Assembly: GCA_024364805.1 (NCBI GenBank)
Contig: CM044490.1
Span: 89,051,448-89,092,193 of the forward strand
DNA: 40,746 bases
Direction: 5' to 3'
DNA from: Euprymna scolopes
Lineage: Eukaryota; Mollusca; Cephalopoda; Sepiida; Sepiolidae
Positions 30,081-40,256 of this stretch are shown one piece after another; position 1 is the first letter of the stretch, and every line of letters begins with the position of its first letter. The translations under genes and the position numbers were made by a program. Below the pieces are notes generated by a model. The model was given only the letters and a program-made list of their open reading frames with translations. It was not told the origin of the DNA and did no database searches.

Positions 30081-31050
30081 ATAGACATTTATACTGACAA
30101 CACTACCATCTATGGCAACACTTCAAAGGCCGTAAACAACCAAGTTATATCTGATTCTCTCTCCTCTGATCTTGAAAACATGGTGCAATGGGGAAAGAGG
30201 TGACTGGTTAATTTTAATGCATGTAAAACCAAAATTCTATCTTTCCATCACCAACGCTCTGATCCCCATCTGGCATCAATTGAAATAAATATCTCTCATC
30301 TTGAAGAGGCTCCATGTTTTGACAAGCTTCTAAGTCTGACCTTTATTTCTGATCTGAGATGGAACACATACATCAAATCCGTTGCCAAGGCTGCTGGAAA
30401 AATGGTTGGATCATTCTACCGCTGTAGTAGATCTTACTTCTGATACATTCTCTACCTGTATAAGAGTCAAGTATGTTCAAGAAAGGAGTTCTGTTGCCAC
30501 ATCTGGGCGGGAGGTGCTAGAAGCGGCTTATCCTGCATTGAAAAAGTTCAAAATAGATTTTATGCCTAGTGAGGGATGCTCTTTTCTCTTCCCTGCCATT
30601 TCTATCTCACAGAAAAGACGTTGCGAGCCTGTCTCTGCTTTATTGTTATTTTCATGACAAGTGCTCGACTAAGATCCAATCTATGGTTCCCTCTGGTCTG
30701 ACTTTCATGAAAAACATTTGTTTAACTGAAACACTATCAATTTCACCCATTCTTCATCTGTATCTAAACCTAAACGTAAATTCCATGAACAAAAGCTTCT
30801 TTTTTAGAACTGCATGCCTGTGGAACTCTCTTCCGTTTTCCTGCTTTCCAACTGACCACAATATGGTCGTCTTCAAGTCCAACATAAACAAATTCTTGAC
30901 GAGTCGTTCCCCTTAATTAATCCAATTTACCAAATTTACACTTCTAACGATTACTATGATATTGTCTCTTTGACCACTGTACACTCATTAACACTTATCC
31001 TCGAGCGGCCTCTGGGCCTTGATAAGTGGTGACTCCTTTGTAAAAAAAAA
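30081..31050 (+). mobile_element. LINE fragment (Jockey/CR1-like) from RT core to poly(A)
   Basis: Starts inside the RT at FIYTDNTTIYG (the YADD box, here YTDN). It continues through FNACKTKILSFHH, LRWNTYIKSVAKAAGKMVGS, CCHIWAGG-like text, SFFFRTACLWNSLPFSCFPT and NKFLTS-stop, then the 3' UTR GGGCCTTGATAAGTGGTGAC and A-run (31041-31052). Several stops and frameshifts. Antisense to the host gene, in the intron between exons A and B. Confidence 0.85.
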
Positions 31051-31231
31051 AAAAGAAAAAATGCCATTGTTTTTTTAAATCGATTTTTTGGTTTTTCCGA
31101 ATTTCGCTATTATAATGCAGTTGCATCTTATGATTATACGCATATACATAACATTTTATGTATCTATTTTCAGTATTTACTTTAACAGTGCTCAATATAT
31201 AAGTAGAGCTAGTTAGTAAATTTGGATAATA

Positions 31232-31505
31232 TATATGGCAATTGAGCTACACAGAATTTTCTGCGATTCATCCTCGTGAGGATTTGTCAAGGTATTCATG
31301 GAATCAATGTTGCTTCATGTTTTCATATATTCCTGAGATACTGGATTTGCTAGTCAGACAATTAGATTCTTTCTTATTCTGATTGGCTGATTAGCATACC
31401 ACAGGAATATATAAAAAGACAAAGTAACATTGACTCCATGCAATAGCCTGATGAATCCTCACAGGGGTGAAACATGGAAAATTTTGTAGCTCACTTACCA
31501 TATAT
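31232..31505. mobile_element. Palindromic element with head-to-head hammerhead-like cores
   Basis: The left arm (ATATATGG...TTGAGCTACA...) and right arm (...TGTAGCTCACTTACCATATA) are inverted copies over about 130 bp, about 75% identical by eye. In the right arm, plus strand, CTGATGA (31448-31454), a 5-bp helix ATCCT/GGGGT, GAAAC (31469-31473) and a TTGTA site (to 31488) follow hammerhead order. The left arm has the mirrored decayed version on the minus strand with a perfect ATCCTC/GAGGAT helix. AT-rich flanks. Confidence 0.6.
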
Positions 31506-31569
31506 ATTTTCAAAACTTTCTATATTATTTTAAAATTTCAGTGGCAATCTAATCTATTATTTATAATTA

Positions 31570-31990
31570 ACTAGCCTGGGTGCCCAGCGTTGCCCGGGTG
31601 TTTGGTGGTGTGTGTTTAGCAATAAAAAAGAAGAAAAGTGGTAGTAGGCAGGCAGGCAGGCAGGCCCGAGCCTGTACCGTGAAGGAGAAGAAGAACATGA
31701 ACAAAAAAGTGACGTCTTTGCTGTTGCACCCATCGCCAAACCAGTAGTGACATAGGTTTAAATTAAGGCTAGTCAGTCGAAAAGAGGGGATGACTTTCGA
31801 AAATATTGGCGAAAAAAGCGACCCCTTCCTGTAGAGAAATGCCCAGTTAAGGGTGAAGGAATTAATGTTTTTAGCTAATTGTTTTATATTTGTCGCCTGA
31901 AGGTTAGAGCTTCAAAATGATACTGATCTCGTGAAAATCCATTGCCTTTGTTTTGAAAGTTTTAGGCAGACACCCATACATACATGATGA
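31570..31990 (+). repeat. Dispersed repeat R5, copy 2
   Basis: Matches 25987-26420 in order from CTAGCCTGGGTGCCCAGCGT through GTGGTAGTAGGCAGGCAGGC to AAAGTTTTAGGCAGACACCC, then passes directly into the first unit of repeat R6. Confidence 0.75.
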
Positions 31991-32310
31991 TTGCAACGTC
32001 TTGTCAGACGAGTGCCACTCCCTCAGACATTTAAAATACATGAGCCCAAATGTCTGAGGGAGTATCTATACAAATATGATGTTACAGAGTCTTAGCTTTG
32101 TACGACAGCTAAGTCTCTCTCTCGGTTCAAAATGTTGAGATCCAGCAACAAGCAAGAGCAAGATAGCCAGCAACAAATTAAACTGCAGACCAGCTTAATG
32201 CGGATACTGGTCTTCCGCTTTATGGTTTTTTAAATAAGAGATTTGTTTCTCCTAGAAAGGTTGCCTTCACCACGGCTTACGGGAGCCCTCTCTACCCCAA
32301 TACACATATA
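31985..32310 (+). repeat. Repeat R6, copy 1 (start of the CATA-rich array)
   Basis: The unit begins ATGATGATTGCAACGTCTTG, then TCAGACGAGTGCCACTCCCT, CTGAGGGAGTATCTATACA, GTTACAGAGTCTTAGCTTTG, TTGAGATCCAGCAACAAGC, GTTAAACTGCAGACCA, CGCTTTATGGTTTTTTAAAT and TTACGGGAGCCCTCTC(C/T)ACCCC, and ends at the (CATA/CACA)n run. No coding frame. Class unknown. Confidence 0.8.
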
Positions 32311-35300
32311 CACACACACACACACACAAATATACATACATACATACATACATACATAATGATTACATACATAGATACATACATACATGATGATTGCAAC
32401 GTCTTGTCAGACTAGTGTCACTCCCTCAGTCACTGAAAGTACATGAGCCCGAAGATGACTTTTTTAGTCATGCTAGCGAATTCACATGCTCAAGCAGACA
32501 TGATACTGAAGACAGTCATTGGCATACATACATATATATACATACACGCATACACATACACACATACAAATCTATAAACATACATACATATATACATACA
32601 CATTGGCCTTCGGAATAAGATCAAAGTGTAGTATCTGTTCTTCAGATGCTGCACTTCTATTTCTTGTTCTCTTTCGGTGGAGGAGAAATCCTTCACGACT
32701 GAGACAATAATTTTTATTTTTGTACCTTTTCTCTACGTTAAAAAAACGACCCTGGTGTCTAACTCTGTCCCGTGGGAAGGCATAGTAAATAGGCACATAC
32801 ATACATATACATACACACACGCATACATACACATATACATATATACACACATATACAAATACATACACACATATACATACATATACACATACATATACGT
32901 GCACATATATGCCCATATACATACATACATATACATTTACCTATATATACATACACATGCATATATATGCATCTATACACATACATATGCATATATACAC
33001 ATACATATATATATGCATATGTACACATACACACATATATGCATATATACACATACATATACATACACACACAACCATATATATATACGTATATACATAC
33101 AAACACACATAAATATATATACACACATACATATATACATATATACATAGATATACATACATATACATACACATGTACATATGTAAACATGCATAAACAT
33201 ATACATACATATCTACAGAGATACATAGAATTATGGCAAATCAATTATTACATGCTTCCAGCATTTCATACCTACATGCATCACAACTTTTCCATCGCCA
33301 CAGGACTATTTTTTATAGGCTATGACAGCTAAGTCTCTCTCTCTGTTCAAAATGCTGAGATCCAGCAAAAAGCAAGAGCAAGATAGCCAGCAACAAGTTA
33401 AACTGCAGACCATCTTAATGCGGGTACTGGTCTCCCGCTTTATGGTTTTTTAAATCAGAGATTTGCTTCTCCTAGAAAGATTGCCTTCACTACGGCTTTT
33501 GGGAGCCCTCTCCACCCCACATATACATGGAAATAAACACATGCATGTACACATACAAGCATACATACAGATGCATGCAAACATACATTTAGAAAAACGC
33601 ACACGAACACACATGCCAACATGCACATACACACATACACGCATACATATATGCATGTACATACATATGCATGTACACATACTCATACATGTAGAATATA
33701 CATGAAGGAGTATTCAATGATAACAATGATGGTTAGTACATACATGATGATTGCAACATCTTGTCAGACGAGTGCCACTCCCTCACACACTAAAAGTCCA
33801 TGAGCCCAAAAATGACTTCCATCGCCACAGGACCATTTTAATAGACAAATGCCTGAGGGAGTATATCTATACACAGATGATGTTACAGAGTCTTAGCTTT
33901 GTACGACAGCTAAGTCTCTCTCTCTCTGTTCAAAATGTTGAGATCCAGCAACAAGCAAGAGCAAGATAGCCAGCAACAAGTTAAACTGCAGACCATCTTA
34001 ATGCGGGTACTGGTCTCCCGCTTTATGGTTTTTTAAATCAGAGATTTGCTTCTACCTCTCTACCTCTCTACCCCAACACATACACACAAACACACACGGT
34101 GCTAGTTGGCCGTTGACCCCGAAAAAAGGTTCATTCGCCCCTTGGAAGGTCTTATTTTTAATCCTTCAGGGAGACTAGCCACCCTCCTCACCAAACAAGT
34201 CTGGTGGGGGAACCAGTTTAGTCGCCGGTGACCCGACAATGAGGCAGGTATGTCAGATCATGTCATATGCTACTGGTACCATGTAACACAGTAGTAATGA
34301 TTGCAACGTCTTGTCAGACGAGTGCCACTCCCTCAGGTACTGAAAGTCCATGAGCCCGAAGATAACCTTAACTTTAGTCCTGCCAGAAAAAAAAAAAAAA
34401 ATTCACACGCACAAGCAGACATGACACTGAAGACGACGGTCACTAGTATATATACATGTACATACATGCACGCATGCATACACATATGCACATACACACA
34501 TACAAATAACCCACATATATGCATACATACATACACACTACATATATGCATACATAGACATACTTATACATAAACATACACAAGACGGTCATTGGCATGC
34601 ATACACACACATATATATATATATTTAAACGCAAATATACATATATACAGATACACACATATCTGTAAACATGCACATATATGTACATACACCATGAATA
34701 CACAAACATACATATACAGACACACATGCATAGAATCCTGAAAAGATCTCTTGGTTGGACTCACTAAAATAGGGGTAAATGTCAGACATCTGGTTGGATG
34801 TCCCATCCCCTAGAAGAAAAAGTTTAAGAAAAATGAAAAAAAAAAAAGGGATATACAAACACACCTACAAATACATACACATATACATACATACATACGT
34901 ACACATACGCACATACATATGTACACACACACTTACCTACATATACATACACGTACGTAAATATGCACTCATACATACAGATATACATACATACACACCT
35001 ACAAATACATACACACATATACATATATACATACATACATCCATACGTGCACATACGCACATGCATATATACACACACACTTACCTACATATACATACAT
35101 GTACGTAAATATGCACTCATACACATATACATACATGCCCACACATACACACATATATATGCATACATACACACATGCATAAATACACATACACACGCCC
35201 ATATACATACATGCACACATACACACAAACACACATATACATACATATAAACATAGATATACACACATACACATACACATGTACATAAACATACATACAT

Positions 35301-35324
35301 CTATACATACACCTATACATACAC

Positions 35325-35393
<69 letters not shown>

Positions 35394-36010
35394 TACATGT
35401 AATAATGGCAGATCAATTACTACATGCTTCCAGCATTTCAGACCTACACGCATCACAACTTTTCCACATGTCATATGCTACTGGTACCATGTAACCCAGT
35501 AGTACATACATGATGATTGCACCGCCTTGTCAGACGAGTGCCACTCCCGCAGACACGAGCCCAAAAATGACTTCCATCGCCACAGGACCATTTTAATATA
35601 CAAATGCGTGAGGGAGTATCTATACACAGACGATGTTACAGAGTCTTAGCTTTGTACGACAGCTAAGCCTTTCTCTCGGTTCAAAAGGTTGAGATCCAGC
35701 AACAAGCAAGAGTAAGATAGCCAGCAACAAGTTAAACTGCAGACCAGCTTAATACGGGTACTGGTCTCCCGCTTTATGGTTTTTTAAATTAGAGATTTGC
35801 TTCTCCGAGAAAGGTTGCCTTCACCACGGCTTACGGGAGCCCTCTCCACCCCAATGCACACATACATACACACAAACATACACGGTGCTAATTGGCCGTT
35901 AACCCCCAAAAAGGGTTCATTCGCCCTTTGGTACATACATACATACATACATACATACATACATTTAAACAGACAGGTGAGATTTATATTATAGATGTTT
36001 CCCATATTGC
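32311..36010. repeat. CATA/TATACA-rich array with embedded R6 copies
   Basis: Simple-sequence blocks (about 32290-32380, 32520-32605, 32795-33225, 33530-33700, 34445-34735, 34855-35395, 35930-35965, including (AT)n at 35328-35387) alternate with R6 pieces at about 32385-32510, 33235-33525, 33740-34080, 34285-34440 and 35400-35930. All R6 pieces lie on the plus strand. GCTA(G/A)TTGGCCGTT...AAAGGGTTCATTCGCCC occurs at 34100 and 35887. The many Tyr/Ile/Cys/Val/Met-rich frames here are translations of the microsatellite. Confidence 0.85.
34730..34830 (+). mobile_element. LINE 3'-end fragment, as at 5280-5400
   Basis: GAATCCTGAAAAGATCTCTT...GTTGGA...GTCAGACATCTGGTTGGATG...CCCATCC parallels 5299-5375. 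It is the last coding piece and tail of the R2/NeSL-like LINE, stranded in the array. Confidence 0.55.
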
Positions 36011-36339
36011 AATTTAAAAAATACAACTCAAACTCTAATCTTTGTAGATTAGTAGTTCATAATCGATTGTCTTTGAGATGCTAAAGATTTGAAGAAAATC
36101 TGAGAACCTTCATGACATACCGTTCTTGAATTTTGTTGGAATATCTCAATGCTGAATGTCTGCGTGTATGTTTATACGTCCAAGTAAAAGTCAGAATGAC
36201 AAAGCAAAGAACCACAAAGTTAGTATTTTCTTGATCAGCGTTGCCCCGGATGAATAGTATCTAAGAAAAATTAATAATAAATATTAAGAAAAAAATTATT
36301 CATTCTTTGTCCCTAAATAGATCAAAAATGAGAAATTAC
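36011..36339. other. Intron sequence 3' of exon A
   Basis: Contains a decayed CAGCGTTGCCCCGGATGAAT word (36239-36258) like the R5 leader. Nothing else recognised. Confidence 0.5.
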
Positions 36340-36563
36340 CTTAGCTTCATACTGAGTGTTCAAGTCAAGTGCACTTTTCACTGTCAAAGGAATTTCACGT
36401 ATGTAGTCAAAGGTCCAGGGTTTGTCTATGACCGCTTTTAGCAAATACTTTATTTTGCCGTATTTATGTTCAAATGATGATGGAATGTTTACTGGTAAGT
36501 GAAACTTGAAGGGAAACTTATGTTCACCTTCCAAGAGCTCGATTTGTTTGTTACTGTTGGGTC
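36340..36563 (-). CDS. Alpha-arrestin (ARRDC family), exon A (first visible)
   Basis: 224 nt: two bases completing a codon from an upstream exon, then 74 codons. The acceptor TTTTATCTAG precedes GACCC; the donor is AAG/GTAATT after YEAK. It encodes the second half of the arrestin N domain: ELLEGEHKFPFKFHLP, matching L-x-x-G-x-H-x-F-P-F-x-F-x-L-P, then PSSFEHKYGKIKYLLKAVID, matching S-F-E-x-x-x-G-x-I-x-Y-x-x-K-A, then KPWTFDY and SALDLNTQ, the end of the N domain. Human ARRDC proteins have the same order. About 80-100 N-terminal residues are missing and must be coded beyond 40746 or in an exon I failed to see. Confidence 0.9.
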
Positions 36564-37140
36564 CTAGATAAAAAGAAAGAAGTATAATTAAACCTCTTAG
36601 ATGTAATACCAAAATTTATTACTAAAATAAATGAATCAATTTACAACTTAAAAAAATACTCAGAAGCATTGATAGGTTTGAAATATTTAAATAATTGAAA
36701 GTAGAAGCCTTTTCAATGCAAGATTAATTAAAAAAAAAAAAATGGCCGCTCTTTATTAAAATAGTCAAGTTAATTTGAACAGGAAAATAGTCACGCAATA
36801 ATTTGTCTTGGCAGAATTGTCTCCCTTTAACTAGATAATTGAAACCAATTAAATCAGCCAGACAGAACGCAGAGAATTAAATTGATAATAAAAATTTCAA
36901 AGTTAGAAACATATATAATAAAAATATAAATATTGAGCAGTAAGTTTAGAGGAAGGAAAATTAAAAAAAACATTAACTTAATTTCCAAACGATTTCAAAT
37001 TTTGCCAAATCTTTCATAAACAACAGCCTTCATATGCACGCTTGAATTAAAGTTGAACACACATCTGATGATGGTAAATATTCCCAAAATATCATACCAT
37101 GCATAACTTCTTTCAAGGCACAAGTAAGAATCTTTACTTA
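36564..37140. other. Intron sequence, nothing recognised
   Basis: AT-rich with short A-runs. No second arrestin exon was found here on the minus strand. Confidence 0.5.
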
Positions 37141-37183
37141 TATAAAAGGAACTTTGTGAGTGAGTGAGTGAGTGAGTGAGTGA

Positions 37184-37226
<43 letters not shown>

Positions 37227-37286
37227 CGAGTTCCCTATGGATTCGGAAACGCCTGGGACGATTATTTTAAAGATTTCACACAAATG
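37141..37286. repeat. (GTGA)n-(GT)n microsatellite at an R2 edge
   Basis: GTGA units at 37156-37190 pass into GT units to 37221. TTATATAAAAGGAACTTTGTG before and AGTTCCCTATGGATTCGGAAAC after it form the edge of repeat R2, mirrored at 1490-1545. Confidence 0.8.
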
Positions 37287-37790
37287 TCTTTTATGTGTCT
37301 GGTAGTGTTCTTAGATAGGTTTTGTCTCAGAATTACACTGATAAGTATAAAAAAAACGATAATAAAAAAAAATCCGATTAAAGAAGGAACAGTCTGATTT
37401 TGACCCAAATGTACATGCTGATGCACAAGTGCATTTTAGAAGTTTTATCACCGCACAAGCAGAGGGGACTGCCATATAGAATCAACAGTGGGTGCTTTGA
37501 TAAGGCAGGGGCGTGTCTGAAATGGATGTTTCTGCATAGAACACGATTGAATCATGATACTTAACGTTTCCATTTTAAACTTTACTTCAAGCCAGTATAT
37601 GAAAAACATTATAAAATCAACTGTATTCTCTCTACAGTGCAATGCAGATTACGATGTATAGTGTAATAAGTTACTGCAGGGAAGCATGTGAAGCTTCCTT
37701 GCAATCCACCACAGTGGGTCCCGACTAGAGCAGGCAATTAATTGATTTGATTGAAAAATAGGCGCTTTTGATGGCAATAAAAGTGGTGGC
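37287..37790 (+). repeat. Repeat R2, left copy of an inverted pair
   Basis: Landmarks in order: GTGTTCTTAGATAGGTTTTG, AACAGTCTGATTTTGACC, ATTTTAAACTTTACTTCAAG, TATAAAATCAACTGTATTCT, CTACAGTGCAATGCAG, TTGATTTGATTGAAAAATAG. The same series, reversed, is at 40257-40746. A partial repeat of the last part (AGAGCAGGTAATCAATCGAT...) follows at 37967-38045. Confidence 0.75.
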
Positions 37791-37840
37791 CAGCGAGACA
37801 GCAGCATAGTGATGGTAGTGGTAGAAATTGGATTGAATTT

Positions 37841-37951
37841 GATTATTAAAAGGTGACGACTTGGAAAAAACATGTTTACATCAGACTTGAAGACAACCAT
37901 GTTGTAGTTAGCTGGAAAGCAGGCATGTGGTAAAGTTTCCTTCAGATACAT
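37841..37951 (-). mobile_element. Short LINE tail fragment
   Basis: The minus strand reads ETLPHACFPANYNMVVFKSD, then VNMFF, the last coding part of the Jockey/CR1-like LINE (LP..CFP..YNMVVFKxxVNxF). About 100 bp only. Confidence 0.65.
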
Positions 37952-38410
37952 GGTATTAACTCCCTAACTAGAGCAGGTAATCAATCGATTTGATTGAAAA
38001 ATTGGCAAGTTCACCGATTTTGATGAAAATAAAAATATTGGAAGCATGGAACATTCATTAATCCTAATTCAAGACTGGGCAGCGCTGGGTCTCACTGCTA
38101 GTATACATATAATGTAATAAGATTACAAAATAACATACTTCCAAAAGTAATGTTGCCTATTCTTTATCCCACCAGAATGGATCAGAGGGGATAGCAAATT
38201 GAATTGTTATGATGATTCAACTGATGTATTCATAAACTGAAAGTTTCATCACTCTGTTGCAGATATTGACTGTGTGAGACTCTAAGAAAGCAACTTCTGT
38301 CATGGACGTGAATCAGTAGCAGAGATGCATCATTGAAATCGTCATGTTATAGGTAGTATGGGGAAAAATAATTATAAATTTTTGTGGAAAATCTGCTACT
38401 AACAATTTGG

Positions 38411-38690
38411 TTGGTTGGTTTCGTTTTACGGCATATCAACTCTTTTCAGGTTATTTAATGCCGAATCCAGTGATTTTGAAGAACAATTTTTTGATAGAGT
38501 ATATTTGTTTTTTTTTAGTAGGTTTCTATTTAACCCATAGTTGGGACCCTAGCAGGTACTACCACTCAGGGTCAGAATGGACCTGGGAGCAATGGCAATT
38601 AAAGGGTGGCTCCATACTCCCCAAAAAACCTGCAAGCTAGGGCCTCACCATTGGATATAGTTTAAGGTCATATCTGAGACCTAACAATTT
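38411..38690 (+). repeat. Dispersed repeat R4, copy 2
   Basis: TTTTACGGCATATCAACTCT, TTCAGGTTATTTAATGCCGA, GGGACCCTAGCAGGTACTAC, GGACCTGGGAGCAATGGCAA and CCTCACCATTGGATATAGTT follow in the order of the inverted copy at 19040-19316. Confidence 0.75.
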
Positions 38691-38699
38691 GGATGAGAG

Positions 38700-39712
38700 A
38701 GTATGTAACTATGATGGACGTTGTTATTGGGGAAAAAAAACCTTAGAAATTTATGCTTTTATACAAAAATAATTCTCTTTGAACTAATGCTGAATACTCT
38801 TATGTCGACCTTTTTGTGGATTATCAAAAAACAAAAAAAAACAAAAAAACAAAAAAAACAAAGACAAAAATAAAGAAAGTCACTTAGCTTATAAAAAATA
38901 TTTATGATTATTAAAATGGATAAAATCCAACAATATGAAATTTAAAATGGAGGCCTCTAGGTTTCTCCGCCTCCATTTTAAATAAAAAAAAATAGTTATG
39001 CAATGATTTTAAAGCGATTGTTATGTTAATTTCTTTAAGGTTATAAAACATATATCCAGTTAAAAAAAAAAAATTTGAAAGACTAATGTGAGATTTGAAC
39101 TCAGGTATTAACATTATAAAATCTATTACTTTAGGTGTGTACTCTGCCTTTTCTCTTTTGTCAATCAATTGCAGGTTTCGATTTGTGTATGAACAGAAAA
39201 CCCACAAAAACACCATAACTTATACTCCAGACTAATCCAATCGGCAGTAAAATTCCACACCTTCACTGTATCCTGCTTTCCCGTCTTTACTAACATATAT
39301 GAATATAAATGTAATTCGAACAGACATCTTGCTGCTCGACTCCCTACTTAGAGTACCTCTTTTTACTTACTGCCATATTTAGTAAATGAGGTAATCGATA
39401 TGTGCTAAATATCAGTTATTACCGCAATGGGACAACTGGATAGGCTTTTATTAAGAAGGGATAGAAAAATAAACATGTACTTCTTCGTTTGGTAAAATTT
39501 CCAGAGATCCCAACCCGGATGTCCCAGGGGACGTAACTCTCTCAACACACAAGGTTATCTCCTTTTCATTGTTTCAGAACATTACATTTACCAACAATGG
39601 TAAAATTAAGTTGAAGAAAGAAATTTAAAAAAAAAATAAAAGGGATCGGTTTTTTAGCAAAGGAGAATAGGCACAGTCTTTTCCGATTCTGATGCCCACC
39701 CCACATCCCCAA

Positions 39713-39716
<4 letters not shown>
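38700..39716. other. No gene; A-rich simple sequence and one B-box word
   Basis: 38827-38880 is (CAAAA)n-like. On the minus strand GAGTTCAAATCTC (39117-39105) matches a pol III B box, with a possible decayed tRNA-like head up to 39160, but no tail or second copy was seen. A 101-codon minus frame at 38911-39216 matches no family I know. Confidence 0.4.
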
Positions 39717-39785
<69 letters not shown>

Positions 39786-39888
39786 TACACACACATACAT
39801 ATATATATATATACATACATATATATATACATATATATATACACACATACATATATATAAAAATATATATACATATATATGAATTTAC

Positions 39889-39930
<42 letters not shown>
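39717..39930. repeat. (AT)n, CATA and (CA)n microsatellite block
   Basis: (AT)n at 39717-39782, mixed ATACAT to 39900, (CA)n 39900-39926. The same kind of block precedes R6 copies in the 32-36 kb array. Confidence 0.95.
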
Positions 39931-39931
<1 letters not shown>

Positions 39932-39936
39932 TATAT

Positions 39937-40230
39937 GATGATTGCAACGTCTTGTCAGACGAGTGCCACACTCTCAGACACTTAAAGTCCATGAGCCCAA
40001 AAATGACTTCCATCGCCACAGGGCCATTTTAATAGACAAATGCCTGAGGGAGTATCTATACACAGACGATGTTACAGAGTCTTAGCTTTGTATGACAGCT
40101 AAGTCTCTTTCTCGGTTCAAAATGTTGAGATCTAGCAACAAGCAAGAGCAAGATAGCCAGCAACAAGTTAAACTGCAGATCATCTTAATGCGGATACTGG
40201 TCTCCTGCTTTGTGGTTTTTTAAAATCAGA
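39937..40230 (+). repeat. Repeat R6, isolated copy
   Basis: ATGATTGCAACGTCTTGTCA through GCCACAGGGCCATTTTAATA and AAACTGCAGATCATCTTAAT to TTTGTGGTTTTTTAAA, then a TATA/CATA run. It keeps the middle segment (CTTCCATCGCCACAGG) that copy 1 lacks. Confidence 0.8.
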
Positions 40231-40256
40231 TATATATATATACATACATACATACT

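Noticed and set aside
30020-30088. A minus-strand segment reading MSMNDIEADSVFKTKNIVMS followed by GTAAGT, as a further arrestin exon
   Set aside because: Exons A and B join in phase without it, it has no arrestin-like residues and no clear acceptor, and its upstream half overlaps the plus-strand LINE.
32490-35416. Many overlapping frames up to 161 codons rich in Tyr, Ile, Cys, Val, Met or His/Thr
   Set aside because: Translations of CATA/TATACA microsatellites, open on both strands at once.
31985-35930. Regularly spaced repeats as a CRISPR array
   Set aside because: Units are hundreds of bases long, separated by microsatellites, in an animal genome; there are no cas genes.
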